A DNA stretch of 64,000 bases. It comes from Pyronema omphalodes (taxonomy: Eukaryota > Ascomycota > Pezizomycetes > Pezizales > Pyronemataceae). The position numbers and the translations under genes were made by a program. Shown here one piece after another: positions 29,839-40,440 of this stretch. The DNA is taken from contig JAJJXM010000056.1 in NCBI GenBank assembly GCA_024516155.1, positions 62,001 to 126,000 on the forward strand. Reading direction: 5' to 3'. Position 1 is the stretch's first letter, and each line of letters opens with the position of its first letter. The notes below the pieces were generated by a model. The model was not told the origin of the DNA. It saw only the letters and a program-made list of their open reading frames with translations, and searched no databases.

Positions 29839-31589
29839 ATGGACGCTAATTCGCCCCTCCCGCCGAACCCCTCGCTTATGCAGGTACCAGTTGACATCTG
29901 CAGCCCTGCCACCCAAGTCCCGACAACCCCAAGACACCAAATCATAGCCATCGACCCCACCTCTGCGATGTCCACCGACCCCCTCGCCCGCGCAGACGCC
30001 CCCCACGCAGACACATCCTCCACCATCGCCCCCTCCCGCAGAAAGCCCACCTCCTCTTCTACCCGCAACACCGCCCGCCTCAGCAGAATCTCCAAATCCG
30101 AAATCCACCTCCTCCGACGCACGTTCGGGGACATGAAACGTGCTGCCAGTGCTCGCCTCGACAAGAACCCCGACATGCGCAACCTCGACGATACCCCCAC
30201 CCTGCCAGACCCCATCGACATCGAGTCCGACACCGACCTTGACGACGAAGAGGAATACGAATCAACACTCCAGCCAAGAGACGAATTCCTCGCCACCATC
30301 GCCACCATGATCTCGAAAACCACCAACGACGCCCTTCGCCCTATAGTACAATCCATCGACACCATCAACAGACGAATCGACAAAATCACCAAACCCAACC
30401 AACTTTCACCGCGACAACCCCAGCAACAACCCAACCCCGGACCGACAACCATGGCCACCCAACCTCCCAACGAACTCCAGCAGTTGAAAGAGCGCTGCGA
30501 AATGCTGGTAGCCACCCTCCGACACCATAAAATCCCCCTACCAACCACCACCACCCCCCGCCGTCAGAACCCACCAGCAACGAACAAACCAGCAGCACCC
30601 TGGACCAGCGGAAACGCAGCAAACGACCTCCTCTCCTCCGACCACGCCCCTCAACACACCCCGACTGCACGCCCAACCCCACGACCACCCCGACCGCACC
30701 ACCAGTCCATCATCGTACCGGGCACCAACCCCTCTGAACTCCACGTGAACACCAGGGTTAGCGTAGGACTCGCCGTCAACACCGCTTTGGCTAAAACCCG
30801 GGCTCCACCCCACATGGGGGTAACTACGATAAGACAAACTGCGAACGGGAACTTTATGCTAACCATGTCGGACAACACAACTGAGGCAGAGCTGATAGAG
30901 AACTTAGTTACGATACAGACAGCCACGCAGACAGTCCACACCTTCCTATCTGCACCCCGCCTGAACGAGCGTTGGTACAAGCTCGCCGTTCACGGCATCC
31001 CCACAGACCTATACCCCGACACCCCAAGGGCATGAGCCTCCTCCAGGAAGAGATCGAACGCAACAACAGCCCTGTGACCCTAATGCAACCTCCCCGCTAC
31101 ATGACCAGTCCGGAGAAACGTGCAGGTAAGAGCGCATCGACTGTGGTAATCGCAGTGAAAACACCCGAAGAGCTGGCACTTCTGAAGCGCAGAAAGGTCA
31201 TGGTACTCTTTGAACCCCGAAAATCACCGAAATCCACTCCGCGAGAAAGACCGACAAGTGTCGGCGGTGCCTGCTCTTCGGCCACCACCACTCCAACTGC
31301 ACAGGAGATCGAGGACCAGTATGCGCCCTCTGCGGCCAGGACCATCCCACAGACGCCCACACATGCAATGACTGCCCCCAGAAAAAAGGTAAAAGCTGCG
31401 AACACACCCAATACCAGTGTAAGAATTGCGTAGACGAAGGCCTCGATGCGCACGACCACCCCGGATTCCGCAAACAATGCCCAACCCGAGCCCGCATCCT
31501 TCGCGAAGCCTGGGCAGCCTCACAGCAAACCGCCCCCCACCAACACAAACCCCAGCGACGAAGACACCGAGATGGTCGCCCATGTATAA
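29839..31589 (+). pseudogene. LINE-B ORF1, copy 2
   Basis: Starts MDANSPLPPNPSLMQVPVDI. It is open to about 31025, where two bases are missing before the RRM-like block. A second shift lies near 31222 and probably a third near 31540. The knuckles CRRCLLFGHHHSNC and CALCGQDHPTDAHTC and the final Cys/His cluster can be read across frames. The stop TAA (31587-31589) overlaps ORF2 in ATGTATAA. Confidence 0.87.
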
Positions 31590-34500
31590 TTACAATGCAT
31601 TGGCAGAAACCGTTCGGATCATCTCTCACAACATGAACCGCCAGCGAACGGCACTCGACGCGCTTTTGAACAGCGCCTGTGACTCAGCAGACATTATTCT
31701 GCTACAAGAAATAAATATCACTGACCCCACATACGCCAGAACTCACCCCTCTTTCACGCTGGTATTACCACCGCGGGGAGGAAGGGACACCAACAGGACA
31801 GCAGCCTATGTGACTAAAACCAACCCATACCTCCGGGTATCCCAGCGCACCGATGTATGCGCCGACCTTGATCTGCAAGTCCTCGAGGTGGGCACAGACC
31901 TCATCCCCGCTTTCTTTTTGTTACATATCTATAATGAACGACACCCTGATACCCAACTGTACACCCTCCCCCGCGCCCTTACACCTCTCTCCCTCCCCCG
32001 CAGGTGCATAATCACCGGTGACCTCAACGCTCACCATGCCCTGTGGAACTCCACAACACGCTCCCCAAAGCGAGCCTCCGAGCTCATGGACCTAATAGAA
32101 CAGCAGAACTGGGCCCTAATCTCAGTTTCGGATGTTCCTACCCACTTCTACAACCAAGGACGGAGCTCTTCCGTGCTCGACTTGACACTGTCGTCGCCCC
32201 ACATGGCGGACGAAGTCGTTAACTGGGCGGTCGACGACGATATAGCAACGGGATCCGACCACGAAGTGCTGCGCTTCGAAGTGCAAACAACGAACCCGGA
32301 CTCAGAAGCCACCCTCCCAACGCAGCGACTAAACTGGAAGAAAACCGGCTGGGACCTCTTTGCGACCACCCTCCGCGCCTCCTGCGACGAAGCCACAGAG
32401 CTCTGGGCTCAGTACCACGCCAACCCCACCCCAGAAAACCTCGACGAGTGGGTCAACACCCTCAGCGACAACATTGTACAAGCGGCCAAAACCTTTACCC
32501 CCGTCCTACAGATGACCCCCCGATCAAAGAAATGGTGGACCCCGGAGGTAGCAGCCGCCCGGAATCAAATGACCCTGGCTCGCCGTCAATGGAAACGCAC
32601 CAGGACCGACGACTACCACACAGCGTACAAGCAACTACGAAACGCCTACCATCGCACAATACGACATGCAAAGGACGCAAAATGGAAGGAATACGTGGCG
32701 CAAGCGGAAGGACCAGACGTGTGGCAAGCGTTCAGGTACACAAACCCTCGTCGGGCCCAGCTAACCCCCAACATCCGAGCGACAATAAACGGCCAGGAAA
32801 CAGAATGTAGCTCGTTCGAATCAAAAATCGTAGCCTTCCAGAAACTATTCCCTCCACCACCCCCGCCCCCTCCCCCGTCCTTCCTCAAACCCCGCCGTGA
32901 ACTACAGTGGAACACCTTCGCACCGACTGAAATCAAAACCGCCATCTTCACCTCCTCGCCGAAGAAGGCACCCGGGACTGACGGAATTACGTTCGCCTGC
33001 CTCAGGCAAGTATACCTAGCTATCCCCGACCAAATCAACACACTCTACGCCATGCTGGGCACGACAGGATACCACCCGCGCTGTTGGCGACAAGCCACAA
33101 TGGTCATCATCCCAAAGCCCAATAAGCCCGACTACAGTAACCCGAAGGCGTACAGACCGATTGCCCTCCTAAATTGCCTAGGTAAAGTCCTCGAGAAGCT
33201 GATGACAACACGCTTGGGGGTCATGGCAGACACCCATGGTGTGTTACACAGGGACCAAATCGGAGGACGCCCTCAGCGATCCGCGGTGGACGCAGCGATG
33301 GCATTGGTACACGACGCAGAGATGGGAAAAACTAACGACATGATAACGATTGCACTCTTTCTAGACGTCCGTGGGGCATTTGACAATGTCTCTGCTGACA
33401 GGTTGCAACAAACCCTCCGCCAACTCGGCTGCCCGAAACTGGTGATCTCGTGGTGCAAGTCCTTCCTCGAGGACCGCACAATCGCCCTCGCTTTTGATGG
33501 CTAAACCGACAAACAACGCCCGGTCAAGACCGGAATTCCGCAAGGTTCCCCCGCATCCCCCATACTGTTCTTGCTATACCTACGCCCGCTATTCGACGAA
33601 CTGGAACAGGTACACCGCTACGCATGGACGCCTAGCTACATAGACGACGTAGCTATAGTCGTACAAGGCAGAACGCGCAAAGACAACGCACGCGCACTGG
33701 AAAAGGTCACAGCGACAGCTTTCAGATGGGCCGACACGAACGCGGTAGCTTTCGACGACTCCAAGTCGGAACTACTCCACTTCCACTGGGCTCGCACCAA
33801 CACAATCACCGAAGAAGAGAAGGTTAAGCTGCCGAATGGGACAGTGGTCACGCCGGGTACGCAAGGAGGAGAGAAGGACGTAGTACGGTGGATTGGCATG
33901 TACTTAGACAGAAAACTTACCTTTAGACAACATGTAAATAAGAGAGCAACCGCAGCACGAAGAACCCTTAACGCACTGTGTAGCCTCGCACGATACGAGA
34001 CAGGTCTGACCCCTTCCGCGATGAGACTGATATACCAGGCATGTGTCCAGTCCAAAGCGGACTTTGGCGCAGAGATATGGTGGAACAATCAGAGAGACCT
34101 CGCCAACATCCTTCAAAGACAGCAAAACACAGCACTCCGCCGGATCCTCAACGCATTCGCCTCTACACCCATCCTGGCCCTCCATAACGAAGCGGCGCTT
34201 CCCCCAGTAACGACCCGGCTTAACAACCGGCAGAGGAAGTACGCTCTGCGAATCCTCACCCTCCCGACTTCACACCCAATCGTCGAGCGATGCCCCGTCT
34301 CCTTTCCCGCTCCCGGAGCCGACGAAGCCTCCATCAACACCGACAAAGAGTACGACCACCCATGGCATCTGGCCGTACGCCCCCCGACTCGCCTCGTCCA
34401 CACCCTCCACACCCTCACCCCATGGATCGCGCCCAACGCCGAGATCAAAGACACCTCCCAGGACGTACCCGATGAGGAGTTCGCTACCTCAATCACCACC

Positions 34501-34691
34501 GACATCCCCACCTCCACGAACGACGACGTGGTCGAAGAACACCTCCTCCTACTACACGCCCTGCGCCGCTGCAACGACAGAATCCTACTGTACACGGAAG
34601 GGTCCAAAATCAACGGCACGACGGGAGCAGGGTACACCATACCCCACGGCCTGCCCCGACCAGTAAGATCCATAGTCCCCATGGGTGACAT
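31582..34691 (+). pseudogene. LINE-B ORF2, copy 2, N-terminal part
   Basis: The ATG at 31582 opens MYNYNALAETVRIISHNMNR. The endonuclease has LLQEINITDP, ITGDLNAHHALWNST and ATGSDHEVLRF. The FPPPPPPPPPS linker and the reverse transcriptase follow. A TAA at 33502-33504 stands where other copies have arginine (DGRTD). The frame then continues through GIPQGSPASP, YIDDVAIVV and into RNase H, where the catalytic block reads LYTEGSK instead of TDG. At 34691 it jumps to LINE-C sequence; RNase H resumes at 35761. Confidence 0.9.
34487..34691 (+). repeat. Apparent 205-bp target duplication, left copy (partner 35761-35965)
   Basis: CCTCAATCACCACCGACATC... to ...CCCCATGGGTGACA repeats on the other side of the LINE-C fragment with about 8 differences in 205 bp. 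The duplicated region encodes the start of RNase H. Confidence 0.8.
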
Positions 34692-35760
34692 TGCTCATGC
34701 CCCATGCACCCCCCACAGACCCCTAAACACCTCCTATTATCTTGCCCACAGTACACCACGCAGCGGACTGAACTTCGCCGAATACTCAAACTCCCTAGAC
34801 GACGACAACTCACCCTCTCCACCATCCTCTACACCACCGCTGGCAGCAAGGCCCTCGCAACCATGATCTCAGAGACTAAAGTCGCGACCGCCGAATGGGC
34901 GCACACGAAGCTAAGTATCCTCCCCGCTGAGGAGGACTCTGCTTTCACACTGACCACTGGCTGGGGCACGCTGCTGGACCCAACGGACGAGCACGCAAAC
35001 ACCCCAAACAACTGAGAAAAAAAAAAAAAAAAAAAAAAACATAATAAAATAAAATAAAATAAAATAAATGAATAAACATACATAGGTACTTTGGGGACGC
35101 AAGAGGGAAGGAGGCGAGTGGAAGCGGACAATACAGGAGGCAATGGGGGGAGCAACGGGGGATGGTAGCTGGTTACTTTTCTTGTTTTTCTACTGTATTG
35201 TATGGGGACGTTCAGGGAAGAGCGGAGACTGGGGAGGCAGAGAGACGAGGAGCGCGGGGGAGAAGTGCGGAGAAGAGGACGAGTGAGGGATGATGACGCG
35301 GAGGAGACACAGGGGACGAGGGGAGCAAGGCGCAGGGGTAATGGCGGGGAAGGAAGTAGGGAGAAGGGCAGGAGTAGAAGGAGTGACGGAGGGGGGAAAG
35401 AGGAGAGGTGGTGGCCCGGTGGAGTTATCTTTTTCTTAGCTTTTCTGTTATGTTTTGGTTTGTGGAGGAAATAAAGGCGGGAAAATGGCTAAAATTGGTG
35501 GGGAAGGGTGGAGGATAGAGGGGAACGACCCGGCGTGGTGGCCCCTGAGCGAACAGGGCTCTCGGAACTGACGACGCGATCTGGACTGAGACACAAGAAG
35601 AATGGGAGACTACACTCCCAACAACCTCTGACAGCTCTGGGGCTTACCCAGTGGGGACCTGGCATCACACCCAGGTCCTTAACATTGTATTTAATTTGTA
35701 GATTCCGCCATAACCTTGAGGTTGGATGCGTGTATGAATAAATCAATAAATAAATAAATA
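34692..35760 (+). mobile_element. LINE-C fragment, 5'-truncated, inserted in LINE-B RNase H
   Basis: It begins inside the C-terminal zinc-finger region and runs through the stop, A-tract (about 35015-35039), AG-rich 3' UTR and AAAT-type tail ending at 35760. LINE-B RNase H sequence occurs on both sides. Confidence 0.9.
34704..35015 (+). pseudogene. LINE-C ORF2 extreme C-terminus
   Basis: Open fragment MHPPQTPKHLLLSCPQYTTQ to the stop at 35013-35015, equal to the last 103 residues of LINE-C ORF2 (compare 56101-56412). It lacks the first cysteines of the zinc finger because truncation falls just upstream. It has no independent function. Confidence 0.85.
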
Positions 35761-36750
35761 CCTCAATCACCACCGACATCCCCACCTCCCAGAACGACGA
35801 CGTGGTCGAAGAACACATCCCCCTACTACACGCCCTGCGCCGCCGCAACGACAGAATCCTACTGTACACGGATGGCTCCAAAATCAACGGCACGACGGGA
35901 GCAGGGTACACCATACCCCACGGCCTGCCCCGACCAGTAAGATCCATAGTCCCCATGGGCGACATGGCCGAAGTCTTCGATGCAGAGGTGACAGCCATCC
36001 TCGAAGGCCTTCGCAGATGTCTGAAATACACCCTACAACACTCCCTATCCGACAGAACTATCCACGTCCTCACGGACAGCCAGGCTGCCGCTCACAGAAC
36101 CTCCCACCTACGCCGCGGCCTTGGACAAGAAGCCGCCCGCAACATTCACGCAGTCGCTCGCAACCTCAGCGAATACGGCACCTCCGTCACCGTCCACTGG
36201 ATCCCCGGCCACGCCAGCGTCCCCGGTAACAAACCCGGAACGACCTGGCCCATCAAGCCACAACGATACAACCTCGGCGACTACCTCCCATCAGCATAAG
36301 ATGGCTGCGACAACGCACTCGCGAACGCCACACGACAGAATGGCAGGAGTGGTACAACCCCTCTCCAAGCCTAAGACGTACGCAGCCCAACACCGGAGGC
36401 GCATGGACACCGCCTACACCGATCACCCCTGCTGGATATCCACAGCCATCCTCGGACTGCGGCCAGGACATGGGTACTTCCTGAGCTGCCTCGCCCAACC
36501 TCCGTCCAACGCATACCCAGCACGCTCATGCAACTGCCCCATCCACCCTCCTCAGACACCTTGACACCTCCTCCCAAGTTGTCCCGAGTTCCAGGACGCT
36601 CGCAGAACCCTCCGACAGGACCTCGAGATCACCTGCTACACTCGACTCAACATGGAATCCATCCTCAACACCAAACCCGGCACGCAGGCTCTCTCTGACT
36701 TCATCTCCGTGACCAAGGTCGCTACCTCAGTCTGGGCCCATACCCGGTAA
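35761..36750 (+). pseudogene. LINE-B ORF2, copy 2, C-terminal part
   Basis: It resumes with TSITTDIPTS, repeating 205 bp, and reads RNase H with LYTDGSKINGTTGAGY, VFDAEVTAILE, VLTDSQAA and HWIPGHASVPG. A frameshift near 36230-36240 and a TGA at 36562-36564 within QTP-HLLPSC follow. The chain then reads on to TAA at 36748-36750. This copy of RNase H keeps the catalytic TDG that the left duplicate has lost. Confidence 0.87.
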
Positions 36751-37575
36751 AACAAAGCTCGCAGAAGGGAGCAGACCCCCTCTTTCGTTGATTCAGCTGA
36801 CCACAGTGACAAACACCTCTCGCGCGCACAAGCCTCAACTTGCTGAACTGTCCTTTTTCATTTCAATTTTCTTTTCATTTTACGTTTGTTCTTATCCAGG
36901 TTTTAATTCTCGTCTTGGTTTCTTTACGTTTTCTTTATGTTTAATTCCCTTATCGCGTTTGTTTGAGTATTTTGAATTTCCGGGGAGAACAGAATCGAAG
37001 AGAGCGGGAAGAACGACAAAAGGGAGATGTAAGGGGACGACGTGAAGAGAGAAGAACAGCGGGAGAAACGGCTGAGAGGAAGCGGGACGGCGAGAAGGAG
37101 GGCAGCGGGGGGAGGTGATTTTTTTTTATCTTTGTCTCTTCTTTGTACCCGAGGAGGATTTCTTTTGTTTCAAAGGGCGGAAGGGGCGGAGAGTAGACCA
37201 GGAGAGAGAGGGGCGCGCGGAAGGGGCAGCAGGGGCCGCCGGGAGTAATTATTTCATTTGTAGCGGAGGAAACAAAGGCGGGAAAAGAAAACTCAAAATG
37301 GGAAGGGGAAGGGAGGAGGAAAGGGAGGAACCCGGCGAGGTGGCCTCTGTGCAAGCAGGGCACTGGAGCAAGAGACGTGATATGAACAACACACCCCAGG
37401 AGTCACAGTAGGGACAGACCCCACAACCACAATGATCAAGAGGAGGAGGATGGTACAGGCAAAGACTGGGTTTTTGCTTGTACGTTTCTTTCTTCTTCTC
37501 TTTTGTATTTATCTGTCCCTTGTCATAACCTTAAGGTTGCAAACAAGTAATGAGAGAACAAACAAACAAACAAAC
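36751..37575 (+). other. LINE-B 3' UTR and tail, copy 2
   Basis: Non-coding. A T-rich segment is followed by AG-rich sequence, the common block near 37264, a weakened hairpin (TAGGG-ACAGA-CCCCA, about 37409) and (AAAC)n. The last 757 bp recur inverted at 28667-29417. Confidence 0.8.
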
Positions 37576-38303
37576 ACCCGGGCCAGCCCTTGCCCCTCTT
37601 CTCCTCCCCTCGCTCCCCTTCTCCCTCCTTCTTCCTCAGCCATCCCGCTGCCCCGCCTCGCCTCTCTCCCCTTCTTGTCGGTGGTGTCGTAAGTCCAAGA
37701 TTGCCATTCCCAAGCACAATCTGGACGTTGATGCCTGCCCTCTTGACGACTTCTGCCCAGGTCTTCCTTGCGGAGAGGGTTGTCTGTCTGGGTTGGTGAG
37801 TATTCTTACCCCTTCCACCATTCTTCGTTGTAGGGGTCTGTTTGGGTATCGCTGCCGTCGATCTCGTCTCCTTCGCTTTCATCTTCTTCTTCTGCGTAGC
37901 CTTCGCCTCCACAGTCTTCCATCTGTTGGTCTCAGCAGGGGCAGTGCTTGGGGCGTCGGGTAGAGGTGTGTCCTGAGCAGATGAACTGTCAGGGTGAGGT
38001 TCCGGTGTCGCTTCGGTCCACATGATTGCGAGGAGAGGTAGGGGGGACGTAAGCTTGAGGGCATCAAGCTTGTCCTGGGCGGCGGTAGTCGCATGTTCCG
38101 AGTGCATCAGGCTTCGCATCGGTGATGTGGCCCTCGCTTTGTGGTTCACCGGTCTTCTGTTTGTCGGTGAGGTGGGTTTGGTGTTCTGGTCGCTTCCCCT
38201 TCTCTTTCTCTTGCCAGGAGTGTTGCGAACAGCGTCCAGGACATCCTGAATATCATGTTGGACGACGGACAGTTGCATAGTCATCTCTTCCATCGCTGAG
38301 GAA
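37576..38303 (-). mobile_element. ORF1-only element, copy 3, 3' part
   Basis: Minus-strand C-terminal coding half, cut on the left by the tail of LINE-B copy 2 and on the right by LINE-A. It rejoins 45006-45852 across the 12-bp duplication ATCGCTGAGGAA (38292-38303 and 45006-45017). Confidence 0.9.
37576..38303 (-). pseudogene. ORF1-only protein copy 3, C-terminal half
   Basis: Open frame from SSAMEEMTMQLSVVQHDIQD through the KRKRR patch and TWAEVVKRAG to the R/G/E-rich tail, cut at KRGKGWPG by the LINE-B insertion. No stop or frameshift occurs within it. Together with 45018-45649 the coding sequence was one open ORF before LINE-A and LINE-B entered. Confidence 0.85.
38292..38303. repeat. 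LINE-A target-site duplication (left; partner 45006-45017)
   Basis: ATCGCTGAGGAA stands before the LINE-A leader and after its (AAAC)n tail. The uninterrupted site appears in copy 2 at about 16692-16703. Confidence 0.93.
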
Positions 38304-38754
38304 ATTTCCTCTACAAAGCATACACCACACAGCAACCGCTGACCCCCCCCCGCATTTTCGACAACAACAACAATTTCCCCGATTTTCGAATCGGTAATCG
38401 ATTTCTTACCTCGGAATTACCCCGAATCTCGATTTTCGGAACCCAGCTACCGTTTACCGCTGAGATTCAGCGGAAAAACGCGATTCTGGGACCTCCGGGC
38501 CGGATTCCGGGCACTTTCATCAACGCCGCTCCACCACCCGCCCTCCAATCATCAAACCGACCTTATTTTCGGTTTCGGCACACCGAAATTCCCCCCCCCC
38601 CCCAAATCCCCCCCCACCAGCAGCACTGGTTGTGGTGATACCCCAAATTTCCCCCCTTTCGGACCCCTTTCCTCGCGAGAAATTTTCGTGCTCGCTTAGC
38701 AAGAGCCTCCTCACGTGACTCCTCGCCATCGCTTACCGTACCACCGGTTAAGCG
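38304..38754 (+). promoter_or_regulatory. LINE-A 5' UTR
   Basis: About 20 bp of extra sequence precede the conserved box CAGCAACCGCTGACCCCCCC. The rest parallels the LINE-B leader closely (GATTTTCGAATCGG, CACCAGCAGCACTGGTTGTG). It probably includes the internal promoter. Confidence 0.55.
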
Positions 38755-40440
38755 ATGGACGCTAACGCACCCATTCCTGCCACGCCCTTGCGTATGCAGG
38801 TACCCGAGAATATTTTTAGCCCCGACGAGCTTTCCCGAATCAATGCCCCGCACGCTGGCTCCTCCGCCATCGCGACCTCTAAAAAATCAACGACCGTCAC
38901 CGGAAAAATCATCAAACGCTCCACCAAAAAATCCCACTCTAGTATTGACCTCCTCCGCAAAAATGCCACCCAACCGAATAGAAACACCCCCGTGAACCTT
39001 GATGGGACCCCCGTCGAAACAATGCCGACCGCTATGGACACCGACAACTACCCCGACACCGACTCCGACTCCCACTCTGACCTGGACCTCAACGATAGCC
39101 AGCACGCAGTAACTACATCCGACGTCACCCTCGCGACCTTATCCGAATTGATCAAGACGAACATCATGGATCTCCTCCGCCCAATGAATCAACGCCTCGA
39201 AACTGTGACCAAACGCATCGACAAACTACACCGAACCAACACCCAGCCCCGAACCAACCACCTCGCCGACAACCCACTGACCGCCCCCGACACCGCACCC
39301 GCCACCAAGCCCATCACCAACGACGTACACCATTGGATAGCGAGATGCCACATACTCGAAGAAGTCTTACGCAGCAACAACATCACCATCCCCCTCGACG
39401 CACCCCGGACTGCAACCCCCCACTCCAACGCACCCTCGACGCCGTGGGCGGACCCCTCCAAGACCAAAGCTCTCTTCAAAGCCAACCCCCCCACCAACCC
39501 CACACCCGCCACTACTCGCCCCGTCGTCAAACGACAGCCCCGAACCCGCCCCCAGGAAATCGTTCTGCCCTGCCCCAACCCCAGTGTCCTCCCGGTCCAC
39601 ATGAGAGTAGAAGTGGGCTTCGCAGTGAACAAAGCACTGCTGGAGGCCAGAGCACCCTCTCACATGGGAGTCACTACGGTCCGCAAAAACCAAGCGGGAA
39701 ATATCATCTTGACACTGAACCCTGCTACCACTGCCGAAGAGCTAACCGCACACTTGGAAACAATTCAACGCGCTGCCCAAACGGTACCCCCCTCTCTCGA
39801 CAACCCTCGCATCAACGAAAGATGGTATAAACTCGCCGTCCACGGCATCCCCACGGACATCTACCCCGACACTGAGGAAGGAATCTGCCTCCTCCGGGAA
39901 GAAATCGAACGGAGCAACAACCCGGTCACCCTGGCCCAGACTCCGCGGTACATGACGACGGCAGAAAAGCGTGCTGGCAGGACGGCCTCCAGTGTAGTAA
40001 TTGCAGTGCGCACGCCCGACGAGTTGGCCCTCCTCAAACGCCGTAAGGTGCTGGTCCTCTTCGAAGCGCGAAGGGTTACCGAATACTTCACCGCGAGGAA
40101 AACTGATCAATGTCGACTGTGCCAACTCTACGGCCACCACCACGCAACCTGCACTGGACCCCCCGGACCGATCTGCGCCCTCTGTGGAAAAGAACACCCC
40201 ACGGAGAACCACAACTGCACCGAATGCCCGACAAGAAACGGTAAGTCGTGCTCACACACTAAGTACGAATGCAGAAACTGCGTCGAGGCTGGCATCTCCG
40301 AACATGACCATCCCGCCTTTCACAAACAATGCCCGACTCGCCTACGCATCCACAAGGAAGCCAGAGAGGCAACCCAACCCGCCGCCTCTACCTCACCCAA
40401 CCCTACAGACAAAGACACCGACATGATCCAACATGTCTAA
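38755..40440 (+). CDS. LINE-A ORF1 protein (gag-like, zinc knuckles)
   Basis: An intact 561-residue ORF starting MDANAPIPATPLRMQVPENI. The N-terminus is acidic/serine-rich, followed by a helical segment (ATLSELIKTNIMDLLRPMNQ) and a proline/threonine-rich linker. Next comes an RRM-like region (about residues 285-445, RWYKLAVHGIPTDIYPDTEE ... ELALLKRRKVLVLFEARR). Three Cys/His clusters occupy about 450-530: CRLCQLYGHHHATC, CALCGKEHPTENHNC and CSHTKYECRNC. It likely binds LINE RNA to form the transposition particle. The stop overlaps ORF2 in ATGTCTAA (40433-40440), the arrangement seen in all LINE families here. Confidence 0.93.
   Translation: MDANAPIPATPLRMQVPENIFSPDELSRINAPHAGSSAIATSKKSTTVTGKIIKRSTKKSHSSIDLLRKNATQPNRNTPVNLDGTPVETMPTAMDTDNYPDTDSDSHSDLDLNDSQHAVTTSDVTLATLSELIKTNIMDLLRPMNQRLETVTKRIDKLHRTNTQPRTNHLADNPLTAPDTAPATKPITNDVHHWIARCHILEEVLRSNNITIPLDAPRTATPHSNAPSTPWADPSKTKALFKANPPTNPTPATTRPVVKRQPRTRPQEIVLPCPNPSVLPVHMRVEVGFAVNKALLEARAPSHMGVTTVRKNQAGNIILTLNPATTAEELTAHLETIQRAAQTVPPSLDNPRINERWYKLAVHGIPTDIYPDTEEGICLLREEIERSNNPVTLAQTPRYMTTAEKRAGRTASSVVIAVRTPDELALLKRRKVLVLFEARRVTEYFTARKTDQCRLCQLYGHHHATCTGPPGPICALCGKEHPTENHNCTECPTRNGKSCSHTKYECRNCVEAGISEHDHPAFHKQCPTRLRIHKEAREATQPAASTSPNPTDKDTDMIQHV

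Larger units (their letters stand above)
29418..37575 (+). mobile_element. LINE-B copy 2, long, interrupted by a LINE-C fragment
   Basis: Starts with the C-rich box AGCAACCGCTGACC at 29418. It carries ORF1, ORF2 and a 3' UTR ending in GAGAGAAC(AAAC)n at 37575. A 1.07-kb LINE-C fragment (34692-35760) sits in RNase H. Both ORFs are damaged. No short target duplication is seen at the outer ends, because an inverted 3' end abuts the left side and the right end lies in ORF1-only copy 3. Confidence 0.88.

Noticed and set aside
34692..34866. Possible LINE-B/LINE-C chimeric ORF2 produced by recombination
   Set aside because: LINE-B RNase H sequence resumes at 35761 with a duplicated 205 bp, so insertion of a truncated LINE-C explains the junction better than exchange between families.
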